From Syntrophobacter fumaroxidans MPOB (lineage in GTDB: Bacteria; Desulfobacterota; Syntrophobacteria; Syntrophobacterales; Syntrophobacteraceae), in the NCBI RefSeq assembly GCF_000014965.1, contig NC_008554.1, positions 1,724,001 to 1,788,000 on the forward strand: DNA of 64,000 nucleotides. The letters run 5' to 3'. The notes below the pieces were generated by a model that had not been told where the DNA came from, made no database searches, and was given only the letters and a program-made list of their open reading frames with translations. This document shows positions 8,680 through 17,425 of this stretch, in pieces. Both the position numbers and the translations under genes were made by a program. Every line of letters begins with the position of its first letter. The first letter of the stretch is position 1.

Positions 8680-10845
8680 TCACTGCGTCCGCTGGTCCAG
8701 GATTCGCCTGATCGTTCCGGCAAGCTCGCCGGCAACCACGGGTTTCATGATGAAGCCCCGAATCCCGAGCTGTTGAGCTCTCCGGGCGTCCATCCGTTCA
8801 CTGAAACCCGTGCACAAGATGACGGGAAGATCCGGCTGGAGGCGCAGAAGCTCCCGTGCCAAGTCCTCTCCGGTCAGATGAGGCATGGTCAGGTCCGTGA
8901 CCACAAGATCGAAAGGGTTCTCCTTCGACCGATGCCGGAACGCCTCCAGCGCCTCGATGCCGTTCGTGCGGTATTCCACCTCGTATCCGAGAAATTCGAG
9001 CATTCGCTTCGTAACTATGGCCAGTTCCGGTTCATCGTCCACGATGAGGACCCGTTCCCGACCGTGGGGTGGGGACGCAACCGCCACGGCATCCTGGCCC
9101 GGAACGCTCTCCATGGCGGGAAGCAACACGCGGAAAGCGGCCCCCTCACCCGGGATGCTGTCCGCCGAGACCGTCCCGCCATGGCTTCTGACGATCCCAT
9201 GCACCACGGAAAGGCCCAGTCCCGTTCCAACTCCCAGTTCCTTGGTCGTGAAAAAGGGATCGAATATGCGGTCGAGAGCGGATGGAAGAATGCCCGGCCC
9301 GGTGTCCATCACGGTGAGCTGCACGTGAGGCCCGGGTCGGAGGTCCGATGGAACATGGACCGAATCCGGCCCGATGGAGACATCGGTGAGGCTCACCTGC
9401 AGAACGCCGCCGTTTTCGCGCATGGCGTGGGCGGCATTGGCGCACAGGTTCATCAGCACCTGGTGAACCTGTGTCGGATCGGCCAGCACCACCGATTTGG
9501 AAGCGATGTCCATCTTCATGTCGATGGTCGATGGAAGCGAGGCGCGGAGCATCAGCATCGCCTCCTTCACGATCAACCCGATCTGAACGGGTTTTTTCTC
9601 CTGTTCGCCGCGGCGGCTGAAGGCCAGAATCTGCCGCACCAGTTCCCGTGCCCGGGTGGTCGCCTTGAAAACGTGCTGCAGGTCTTCACGGATCGGACTT
9701 CCTTCTTCCGCGTTCCAATGGGCCATTTCCGAATAGCCGATGATGATTCCGAGAATATTGTTGAAATCGTGGGCGATCCCCCCCGCCAGGGTGCCCAGGG
9801 CTTCCATCTTCTGAGCCTGCCTCAGTCGCGCCTCGACGCGGATCTGCTCTTCTTCCGCACGCTTGCGCTCAGTGATGTCCTGGATTGTGCCCACCATCCG
9901 CAACGGCTTCCCCGCTCTGTCATATTCGGCCCGTCCGCGGTTGGATACCCAGCGGATCCCGCCTGCGGGGTGGATGACCCGAAATTCCTCCACGAAAGGC
10001 GTTCTTTCCGCCAGTGCGCGTTCGGCCATTGCCATGACGCGGACAACGTCCTCCGGATGGATGACCTTCCTGAAGGATTCAAGAGCCCCCCCTTTCCCTT
10101 CCAGGGCCAGTATGGCTCGACTCTCCGGCGACCAGTACACGGTGTCGGTTCGTGCATCCCATTCCCAGGCGCCGATGCGCGATGCGGCCAGAGCAAGATT
10201 GAGCCGCTCTTCGCTCTCGCGCACCGATTCCGTCAGCGCGGCGCGTTCCGTCAACAACCGGGCCAGCCGCATGTTGCTGTAGCTCAACTGGGACAGCATC
10301 CGGGCGAGCTTGACCAGGAACGCCATGCCCTTTCTCACGAAGTCCTTTTCGAAACGCGGGACATCGTCAACCGCGGCGAGGTAAGCTTCTTCATCAAACC
10401 CGTAGTGCCTGGCCTGCGATCGGAAGACCTCGCGGTCCGGCGGTTCGTCTTCGAAAAAGAACTGCCCGGAGATGACATTCCCCAGACGTCGGCCGCCCGC
10501 AATGATGGGCGTCGCAACGTCCCACATGTTGTTCTTGCACTTGTAGAGCCTGAAATCCCCCGGTGAAACGCCTTGCGAGAGCTCCAGGTCGCTTTCCGTG
10601 CAATGCATGCACGCCTCGGGATGGGCCCGGTGGTACCGCACGCAGATGTCTTTCCATCCGACGCCGACCAGGACCTTGCCCTTGCGGTCCACAATGCTCA
10701 CGGGAAAGCGTGTCAGCTCGTAGAAATCATCCACGAGCGCCTGGACCTCCTGGACATCCAGGATGTCGGCAAGCTCCGGCCGTTCGATATCCCCATCGGC
10801 GGCAGGAAGAGCATCGGCTTTGGAACCGAAAGGCCGTTCGGTCAC
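8680..10845 (-). CDS. PocR-domain hybrid sensor histidine kinase/response regulator
   Basis: Soluble signal-transduction protein of 721 residues. An N-terminal PocR-type ligand-binding domain (about 25-170) carries the Cys cluster CMHC (79-82) plus YKCKNN near 101. A PAS domain (about 215-330) is followed by a HisKA domain with phospho-acceptor His359 in GGIAHDFNN, an HATPase domain (N-box NLCANAAHAM near 466, DTGPGI 514-519, GTGLGLS near 540) and a C-terminal receiver with Asp651 in VVTDLTMP. No transmembrane segment is seen. The start lies three bases from the cupin stop, so the two are co-translated. The ligand is unknown; the neighbours suggest a CoA, thiol or small organic acid signal. 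Confidence 0.9.
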   Translation of the reverse strand: MTERPFGSKADALPAADGDIERPELADILDVQEVQALVDDFYELTRFPVSIVDRKGKVLVGVGWKDICVRYHRAHPEACMHCTESDLELSQGVSPGDFRLYKCKNNMWDVATPIIAGGRRLGNVISGQFFFEDEPPDREVFRSQARHYGFDEEAYLAAVDDVPRFEKDFVRKGMAFLVKLARMLSQLSYSNMRLARLLTERAALTESVRESEERLNLALAASRIGAWEWDARTDTVYWSPESRAILALEGKGGALESFRKVIHPEDVVRVMAMAERALAERTPFVEEFRVIHPAGGIRWVSNRGRAEYDRAGKPLRMVGTIQDITERKRAEEEQIRVEARLRQAQKMEALGTLAGGIAHDFNNILGIIIGYSEMAHWNAEEGSPIREDLQHVFKATTRARELVRQILAFSRRGEQEKKPVQIGLIVKEAMLMLRASLPSTIDMKMDIASKSVVLADPTQVHQVLMNLCANAAHAMRENGGVLQVSLTDVSIGPDSVHVPSDLRPGPHVQLTVMDTGPGILPSALDRIFDPFFTTKELGVGTGLGLSVVHGIVRSHGGTVSADSIPGEGAAFRVLLPAMESVPGQDAVAVASPPHGRERVLIVDDEPELAIVTKRMLEFLGYEVEYRTNGIEALEAFRHRSKENPFDLVVTDLTMPHLTGEDLARELLRLQPDLPVILCTGFSERMDARRAQQLGIRGFIMKPVVAGELAGTIRRILDQRTQ

Positions 10846-10848
10846 GTC

Positions 10849-11196
10849 TCAGATCTCCGGGGCAAAAGGTGGAACCAGGCAGACAACGACCAGAGGTTCC
10901 TCCCCCGTGTTCTTCAACTGGTGCTCCTCGTTGGCGGGGACGAAAACGACACTCCCCGGGCCGAACTCAAACCACCGGTTGTCCATCAGGATGGTCCCCC
11001 GCCCTGCGTGCACGAACTGTTCATGCTCCCAGGGATGGGAGTGACGTGGAGTGTATCCGCCGGGGGCCAGCTCTATCACGCGCATGCAGAAATTGTCCGC
11101 GCCGTCCGCCTTGCCGATAACCACCCGTCCGCTCGCACCCTTCGCCGGACTGCCGAACACCTTTTCTTCAACCTCCGAGTAGTGGACGATTTTCAT
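10849..11196 (-). CDS. Single-domain cupin protein
   Basis: Small beta-barrel protein of 115 residues with both cupin motifs: HSHPWEHEQFVHAGRG (about 51-66, with three metal-ligand His/Glu positions) and GPGSVVFVPANEEHQLKN (about 77-94). Metal binding is expected; the substrate is unknown. ATG 11196 is preceded by AGGAGGGA. The stop is three bases before the kinase start, which ties the cupin to the PocR kinase; it could be an enzyme of the pathway that is sensed or a sensing accessory. Confidence 0.88.
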   Translation of the reverse strand: MKIVHYSEVEEKVFGSPAKGASGRVVIGKADGADNFCMRVIELAPGGYTPRHSHPWEHEQFVHAGRGTILMDNRWFEFGPGSVVFVPANEEHQLKNTGEEPLVVVCLVPPFAPEI

Positions 11197-11303
11197 ACGG
11201 TTATTCCCTCCTCATCATTTCCCGGCGGGAAGCGTTGTCGGCTCGTTTCCCGCCAGATTTTCCGATCGCCTTGTCCGGACGGTTCGCCGGCGTCGCGCGA
11301 ACG

Positions 11304-12968
11304 CTATTTGCCCCCCTTTGCGGCCAGGAAGGTCCGGTACCCCCCGGAAATGCTCTTGACGTTGAACCCGTTCTGGGACAACAGCCTCATCGCATAGTAG
11401 GACCTCTGCCCCACCAGGCAGTATGCCCAGACATCGCGGTCCCCGGGCACCTCGTTCATCCTTGTCCGAAGCTGGTCCAACGGGATGTTAACCGCCTGCT
11501 CGACATGGCCCTTGCCAAATTCCTTGACATCCCGGACGTCGAGAACAAAGGGGGCCGCCGAGGCGATCTCATCCCACTGGGCGATGCTCGAATCACCGCG
11601 CAGCACGTTGGCGGCAATCATTCCCGCCATATTGACCGGATCTTTCGCGGAACCGTATTGAGGCGCGTAGCAAAGCTCCGCTTCCTCCAGATCGAAAACC
11701 GTCCGGTTTGACTGGATCGCCATGGATATGACGTCGACCCGCTTCTCCACCCCTTCCTTCCCGGCCGCCTGGCATCCGATGATCCGCCCGTCCTTTTTGG
11801 AAAAGATCAGCTTCAGGCTGATTGTCCTGGCTCCGGGATAGTACAACGCATGGTGCCCTGGATGCAGGTAGATCTTCTCGTAATCCTGTTTCCAGAGGCC
11901 CAGGCGTTTCAGCGTTTTTTCGCTGAGACCGGTGGAGGCGACGGTTACATCGAAAACCCCGCAGACAGCCGTTCCCTGAACTCCCCTGAACTCCCGGTCC
12001 CTGCCCAGGATGACGTCGGCGGCGACACGGCCCTGGCGGTTTGCGGGCCCGGCAAGCGGGATGAGGGTCCACCCGCCGGTGATGAAATCACGCACCTCGA
12101 CGGCATCTCCCACCGCCCAGATCGCGGGGTCACTGGTGCGCATCCGGCTGTCCACCCGTATGCCGCCAAGCTCGCCGATTTCCAGCCCGGCCTCACGGGC
12201 GAGCTTCGTTTCAGGCCGCACGCCAACACAGACAATAACGATATCGGCCTGTTCCTCTCCCCCGGATGCGAGACCGGCGCGAATGGACCCGTCGGGCATC
12301 GACTGAAATCCGGTGACCGATTCTCCCAGGCGCAGCGAAACCCCGCAGCGTTTCAGCTCGCTGTGCACCGGGGAAACCATTTCCGGATCCAGCGCAGGCA
12401 TAACGTGGGACTGCGCCTCCACGATGGTTACGGTCAATCCGCGCTTGACCAGATTTTCGGTCATTTCGAGCCCGATAAAGCCGCCGCCCACCACCAGGGC
12501 GCGGTTGGAACCGTTCGCCGAGACCCATTCCCTGATCCGCCTGGTATCCGGAATATTCCTCAACGTAAAGACGCCGGGCAGGTCTATCCCGGGGATGGGG
12601 AGCCTCACCGGGGCGGCACCCGGGGAAAGAACAAGCGCATCGTATTTCTCCGTATAGGTCTCACCCGACGAAAGGTCTTTCACCGCGATTTCGCTGTTCC
12701 GCCTGTCGATCGATACGACTTCGGAATTGACGCGCACATCGACGTTGAAGCGCTCCTTGAACAGTTGCGGCGAGGCCACCATGAGCGCCTCCTCCTTCTC
12801 GATGACGTCCCCGATGTGGAAGGGCAGGCCGCAGTTGGCGAAAGAAACGAACGGCCCCTTCTCGAACATGATGATTTCCGCTTCCTCCGACAGTCTTCTC
12901 GCCCGTGCCGCACACGAAGCGCCTCCAGCCACACCGCCAACGATAAGGATACGTTTTCCGGACGCCAT
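11304..12968 (-). CDS. CoA-disulfide reductase / FAD-dependent oxidoreductase with C-terminal rhodanese domain
   Basis: Cytoplasmic flavoenzyme of the CoADR-RHD / NADH oxidase group (554 residues). It has an N-terminal FAD motif (ILIVGGVAGGASCA), redox Cys46 in SFANCGLPF, an NAD-binding motif (ALVVGGGFIGLEMTE near 160), a second FAD motif (AVGDAVEV) and a C-terminal rhodanese domain (about 450-550) with its own Cys in AYCLVGQRS. Characterised relatives reduce CoA disulfide or persulfide, or polysulfide, with NAD(P)H. ATG 12968 is seven bases from GGGGAG; an ATG two codons upstream is too close to that site. It heads the cupin, kinase and hydratase series. Confidence 0.9.
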   Translation of the reverse strand: MASGKRILIVGGVAGGASCAARARRLSEEAEIIMFEKGPFVSFANCGLPFHIGDVIEKEEALMVASPQLFKERFNVDVRVNSEVVSIDRRNSEIAVKDLSSGETYTEKYDALVLSPGAAPVRLPIPGIDLPGVFTLRNIPDTRRIREWVSANGSNRALVVGGGFIGLEMTENLVKRGLTVTIVEAQSHVMPALDPEMVSPVHSELKRCGVSLRLGESVTGFQSMPDGSIRAGLASGGEEQADIVIVCVGVRPETKLAREAGLEIGELGGIRVDSRMRTSDPAIWAVGDAVEVRDFITGGWTLIPLAGPANRQGRVAADVILGRDREFRGVQGTAVCGVFDVTVASTGLSEKTLKRLGLWKQDYEKIYLHPGHHALYYPGARTISLKLIFSKKDGRIIGCQAAGKEGVEKRVDVISMAIQSNRTVFDLEEAELCYAPQYGSAKDPVNMAGMIAANVLRGDSSIAQWDEIASAAPFVLDVRDVKEFGKGHVEQAVNIPLDQLRTRMNEVPGDRDVWAYCLVGQRSYYAMRLLSQNGFNVKSISGGYRTFLAAKGGK

Positions 12969-12982
12969 TTGCATACTCCCCG

Positions 12983-13628
12983 AAGTCTATGAGTGAGCCG
13001 ACTTATTCAACGGAAACGCTGCTGCCCGCAGGCTGATCCCCAGCGGTTCCGCAAACCTGTGAAGATCCATTCTCCGGCATTACACGTCAAAGTGCAAATC
13101 CGTTTTGCCTGCCTTGCGCGCTCCCGTGAGGCAATGCGCGGCGGAAGCGGGTCCGCCCCCCATCGAGAGCGGCGCGACATCCGTCCCCTCCGCATTGCCC
13201 CGAGGCCGGGAAGGAATATCCCCTTCGGGCGCGACCTGGTTCGCGCACATCGTGAATTGACTTGACCGTCACGAGCAGTTAGAAGGGGTTACGCAACCCG
13301 GCCGAGTGACCCGCTGATGGGAACACCGGTGAGGCACTCTGGAACGTACGCCTGGATTTCCTACTTTGTGGGATAATGCTCCGGCTTGGGACAGCCCGAT
13401 CGTTTATAGTGATCGCCCGGCTCCCGCAGGTTTATATCAAAATGCCGCAAACCGGGCACGGCGGGCGCCGGGCTCGATATGTGCGTGGGCACGATGAGAC
13501 CGCACCCCGCCCTTGCCGCCTCCTCCGGGCGGGAATGGCGTCCGTGAACCGTCGCCGCGGGTTCAAAGGGGTCCGGGAGTGAGCGGCAGGGTACTCGAGG
13601 CGCCCGGCGTCTCTCCTGGTTGGTATGA
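12983..13628. other. Intergenic region between CoADR and the MFS remnant
   Basis: About 650 bases without a convincing coding sequence. It should hold the leftward promoter of the CoADR operon and the rightward promoter of the broken MFS gene; I could not pick confident -35/-10 boxes. Confidence 0.5.
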
Positions 13629-14897
13629 ATGACTTCACTTCACGCTCCATCGAGCATCGCTCAGGATGATCCGAGCGCTCGCTCCCTGTTCGGGCATCGC
13701 CCTTTCCTGCTGTTCTGGATGTCCCGGGTGTTTTCCGCCGTCGCGTTCCAGGTTTCGGCAGTCGCGGTGGGCTGACAGGTCTACGAGCTGACCGGAAGCG
13801 CTTTCAACCTGGGGTTGGTGGGGCTGGCCCAGTTCCTCCCCATGGTGATCCTGACTCTCGCCGCGGGGCACATCGCAGATCGCCGTGACCGGCGCTCCAT
13901 CGTACGAACCTGCCAGGTCATCGAGGGATGTGCCGTCGCAACGCTCGCCCTGGGCAGCCACGCAGGCTGGTTGCAGGTCGCGGGAATCTTTGTTGCGGTG
14001 GCTTTCGTGGGGGCGGCCCGAAGCTTCGAGAACCCGACCATGGCCGCGCTGCTGCCGGGGCTCGTCCCGGCTTCGCTGCTTCCCCGGGCCGCGGCGCTTT
14101 CGAGCTCGGCGATGCAGACCGCGTTCATCGTGGGCCCGGCCCTCGGAGGGCTCCTCTACGCGGCAGGACCGACGGCGCCTTACGCTTGCGCCGCCTCCCT
14201 CTTCCTGCTGGCGGGCGTGCTGTCCACGCTGATCCGAACCTCGCGCTCACCGGCGTCCCCCTCGGAGTCTCGAGGCTTCAGGTCGGTCTTCACGGGCATC
14301 GCCTTCATCCGCAACCAGCGTGCCGTCCTGGGCGCCATCTCCCTCGACCTTTTCGCCGTCTTGCTCGGCGGCGCCACGGCGCTGCTGCCGATCTACGCCC
14401 GGGACATCCTCCACACCGGCCCCTGGGGCCTCGGGATGCTACGTTCCGCCCCGGCGGCCGGCGCCCTCGTGATGTCCGTCATCCTGGCCCGCCGCCCGGT
14501 CGGACGCCGTGTGGGCCAAACCATGTTCACGGCGGTCATCGTTTTCGGCGCGGCCACAGTCGTCTTCGCGGTGTCTTCCTCCATGGTCCTGTCGCTCGCC
14601 GCCCTCTGCGTGCTGGGCGCCGCCGACGTGTTCAGCGTCGTGATCCGGCTGACCCTCGTCCAGCTCGCCACACCCGATCACATGCGCGGGCGGGTGAGTG
14701 CGGTGAACGCCCTTTTCATAGGAACCTCGAACCAACTCGGGGAATTCGAGTCGGGCGTCACCGCCGCACTTTTCGGCACAATTCCGGCCGTGTTGATCGG
14801 GGGCGTGGGAACCATCCTCATCGCACTCCTCTGGATGCGGCTCTTCCCCGAGATCCGCAGGATCGACACCTTCGAGAGCATCAGGGCTCCCTCATGA
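13629..14897 (+). pseudogene. MFS transporter (EntS-like) interrupted by an in-frame TGA
   Basis: A major facilitator superfamily exporter of the EntS / transmembrane secretion effector type with about 12 membrane segments over roughly 422 codons. Translation from ATG 13629 runs 48 codons (through LFWMSRVFSAVAFQVSAVAVG) to TGA at 13773-13775 and then continues in the same frame with QVYELTGSAFNLGLVG to the stop at 14897. In relatives as I know them the TGA position is Trp (GWQVYELT), so one TGG-to-TGA change explains it. The rest is intact, including the A-motif-like GHIADRRDRR. Either a recent pseudogene, a sequencing error, or a gene using a downstream TTG (13815) that would lose the first helices. 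Confidence 0.75.
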
Positions 14898-14934
14898 GCC
14901 GGCCGGTGCGTGTCCGCGAACCCGGATCGCTGTC

Positions 14935-16542
14935 CTACCTTTTCTCCTTCTGGAGTTCCTGCAAAATTTCCCGCAGGCGATTCTCGGCATCGGTCAAATC
15001 AAGTGCAAGGTGTTGCAGGGTTGTGTGAGGCAACCTCTCGGGAGCCTCTCCAAGTAGGCTCTTGATCTGTTCGGCCGTCTGAATGATCCCGGCGAGCGGC
15101 GGCCCGGCGGCCACTTCCATGAGTTTTTCGCGTATGGCCGGCGACTCGATCGCCTCCTGCGTGATCACGTCCCCGATGGCAGGCACGTGGACGGGAAAAC
15201 CGAAACGTTTGTTTACGATCTCGGCAAATTCCGTGCTGGTCGACTCTTCACCATGGATGACGACAACCCGCATCGCCGGATTCCTGAAATGACCGAGCCA
15301 CTCCAGCAAAGAACGCTGATCGGCGTGAGCTGAAAAACCTCCGATGGTATGCACTTTCGACTTCACAACCACCTTTTCGCCCAGCACTTTGACCGATTCG
15401 GCGCCTTCCACGAGTCTGCGCCCCAGAGTGCCTTCAGCCTGAAAACCGACGATAACCACCGACGATCCCGCACGCCACAGGTTGTGCTTCAGGTGATGCT
15501 TGATGCGGCCGGCGGTGCACATGCCGTTCCCGGCTATGACGATGGCCGGTCCCGCAGCCTGGTTGATCGCCATGGATTCCTGTGAAGAGCGGGAGAGCAC
15601 CAGTTCCGGGAAATCGAACGGATCGTTGCCCGAGTCCAGGATGGCGCGCGTTTCGATATCGTAGAAGTCCTTCATGCGGCGGAAGATGTCGGTGGCGGCG
15701 ATGGCCAGCGGACTGTCCACGTAAAGGGGCATCGAGGGGATGAGTTTCTTCCGGAAGAAGTCCCCGATCACGTAGAGCAACTCCTGGGTGCGCTCCACCG
15801 CAAAGGCGGGAATGATGACCTTCTCGCGGTGGCGATAGCTGAACTGTATGGCCTCGAGCAACTCCTTCCGGCTCTCGTCGAACGACTTGTGATTCCTGTT
15901 CCCGTAGGTCGATTCCACAAAAAGCATGTCCGCGTCGGCAATCGGCTCGGGATCGCGCACGATCAGCTGCCTCCGGTACCCGATATCCCCGGAAAACACG
16001 ACCTTGTAGGGCTGCGGCTGCCCGCCGTTCCACACTTCCAGCATGGAGGCCCCCAGAATGTGGGCCGCATTGCGGTAGCAGACCTTCAGATCGTCGTTGA
16101 CCGTAATGGGTTCGTTCTGGTCGACCACGCTGAAGAGCGGGAAGCATGCGGTTGCGTCTTCAACGGTATAGAGCGGTTCCACATCCTGTTCGCCGACTCT
16201 GCGCCCCTTGCGTGTCTGCCATTCGGCTTCCATTTCCTGGATGTGCGCCGAATCGAGGAGAAGGATCTTGCAAAGCTCCGCGGTGGGGAGCGTTGTGTAG
16301 ATTCGGCCGCGAAAACCGTCCTTCACCAGCTTCGGGATGCGTCCGCAGTGATCGATGTGAGCGTGCGTGAGAAAAAGCGCCGAAACATCGGCGGGGTTGA
16401 ACGGCCAGGGCTTCCGATTCAAGGCCTCCATCTGTTTGCCGCCCTGGAACAGGCCGCAGTCGATCAGGTACTTGCTGCCGTTGTCGAGGAGAAAGGAGGA
16501 GCCGGTGACGCAGCCGGAGGCGCCGAGACAGGTGATGTGCAT
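14935..16542 (-). CDS. Metallo-beta-lactamase / beta-CASP RNA nuclease
   Basis: Zinc-dependent RNase-type protein of 535 residues. The N-terminal metallo-beta-lactamase domain has LTHAHIDHCGR (HxHxDH), AAHILGA and SGDIG; a beta-CASP insert (about 220-370) follows, then the terminal RMMBL part with IGGFSAHADQ and IHGEE. This is the CPSF73/YSH1-like bacterial group, expected to process or degrade RNA; the natural target is unknown. ATG 16542 has AAGGG upstream. It is divergent from the TetR-type regulator, sharing an intergenic region of about 200 bases. Confidence 0.9.
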   Translation of the reverse strand: MHITCLGASGCVTGSSFLLDNGSKYLIDCGLFQGGKQMEALNRKPWPFNPADVSALFLTHAHIDHCGRIPKLVKDGFRGRIYTTLPTAELCKILLLDSAHIQEMEAEWQTRKGRRVGEQDVEPLYTVEDATACFPLFSVVDQNEPITVNDDLKVCYRNAAHILGASMLEVWNGGQPQPYKVVFSGDIGYRRQLIVRDPEPIADADMLFVESTYGNRNHKSFDESRKELLEAIQFSYRHREKVIIPAFAVERTQELLYVIGDFFRKKLIPSMPLYVDSPLAIAATDIFRRMKDFYDIETRAILDSGNDPFDFPELVLSRSSQESMAINQAAGPAIVIAGNGMCTAGRIKHHLKHNLWRAGSSVVIVGFQAEGTLGRRLVEGAESVKVLGEKVVVKSKVHTIGGFSAHADQRSLLEWLGHFRNPAMRVVVIHGEESTSTEFAEIVNKRFGFPVHVPAIGDVITQEAIESPAIREKLMEVAAGPPLAGIIQTAEQIKSLLGEAPERLPHTTLQHLALDLTDAENRLREILQELQKEKR

Positions 16543-16633
16543 GTGCCGACCCTTTCTGTAGGTAGAGGAACATCATTGCCGACAGGGGCAAAAGTGAATG
16601 GAACGCGTGCAATTATTGTCCAGATGAAACCAC

Positions 16634-16663
16634 TTGACAAACACAATATGAATTGAGTAAGAA
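16634..16663 (+). promoter_or_regulatory. Putative promoter of the fatty-acid operon
   Basis: A consensus TTGACA at 16634-16639 is followed 17-18 bases later by a weaker -10 (TAAGAA, 16658-16663). The FadR-like operator begins three bases downstream and would cover the transcription start, which fits repression. Confidence 0.5.
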
Positions 16664-16665
16664 AA

Positions 16666-16683
16666 TGAATGATTGCTCATTCA
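16666..16683 (+). promoter_or_regulatory. FadR/TetR-type operator
   Basis: TGAATGATTGCTCATTCA is a perfect inverted repeat, TGAATGA and TCATTCA around four bases. It closely matches the operator I know for Bacillus FadR (TGAATGA-MTAN-TCATTCA), a TetR-family repressor released by long-chain acyl-CoA. It overlaps the predicted transcription start of the TetR-family gene at 16746, so autoregulation and control of the beta-oxidation genes are likely. Confidence 0.75.
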
Positions 16684-16745
16684 ATTTTCCCACTGCCGGC
16701 TCGAAACTCCATCCCGAACTCGCGAACCATCGGAAAGAATACGGA

Positions 16746-17333
16746 ATGCGAAGCAAAGCGGCGGACAAACATCAGGCGATCCTGGATGCGGCGGTGAAAG
16801 TTTTCGCCCGCAAGGGATTCTTCCAGTCGAGGGTGTCGGAAATCGCCCGGGAGGCCGGTGTGGCCGACGGAACGATCTACCTCTATTTCAAGAACAAAGA
16901 CGACCTGCTGATTTCCATATTTGCCGTCAAGATGCAGGAAATCATATGCAGGTTCCGTGACGCCATCGCACTCGAAAACGATGCCGCGTCCCGCCTGCGC
17001 TGCCTGGTGAGGATGCACCTGGCGGGTTTCCAGTCCTACCCGGAGCTGGCCGCCGTCTTCCAGGTGGAGCTGCGTCAGAGCAGCCGCTTCATGCGCGAAT
17101 ACAATAAGGAAGAGTTGCGGCAGTACCTCGATCTCATCGGAGAAATCCTGGAACAAGGGCGGAAGGAAGGTGTCTTTCGGCAGGATATTTCCGTGGGCCT
17201 GGCAAAACGTTTCGTGTTCGGGACGCTGGACGAGCTCGTCTCCACGTGGGTCCTGGCCGGAATGCAATACGACCTGGGCTCCATGGTGGATCCGGTGCTC
17301 AACCTTCTGCTCCACGGCATGGGCCGGAACTGA
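16746..17333 (+). CDS. TetR/AcrR-family regulator, FadR-like
   Basis: Transcriptional repressor of 195 residues. The N-terminal helix-turn-helix (about 8-54: ILDAAVKVFARKGFF, SEIAREAGVADGTIYLYFKNKDDLL) is typical of the FadR/YsiA branch; the C-terminal helical domain should bind an effector, probably acyl-CoA. ATG 16746 has GGAAAG about eight bases upstream; the frame stays open to 16653, but that extension runs through the operator. It is first in a plus-strand row with acyl-CoA dehydrogenase, thiolase and the fused hydratase/dehydrogenase, and has a matching operator at its own promoter. The regulon is inferred from context. Confidence 0.88.
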   Translation: MRSKAADKHQAILDAAVKVFARKGFFQSRVSEIAREAGVADGTIYLYFKNKDDLLISIFAVKMQEIICRFRDAIALENDAASRLRCLVRMHLAGFQSYPELAAVFQVELRQSSRFMREYNKEELRQYLDLIGEILEQGRKEGVFRQDISVGLAKRFVFGTLDELVSTWVLAGMQYDLGSMVDPVLNLLLHGMGRN

Positions 17334-17425
17334 ACTCGAATCCGGCGTATCGCCGGGTCCGGAACCTTTTTCCCCGAAGGAAACAAACCCCGTGACGGCA
17401 CGGTGATTGAAGGGAGAGATGAAAG

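Noticed and set aside
13773-13775. Selenocysteine reading of the TGA in the MFS gene
   Set aside because: MFS exporters are not selenoproteins, no SECIS-like hairpin is obvious just downstream, and the position is normally Trp.
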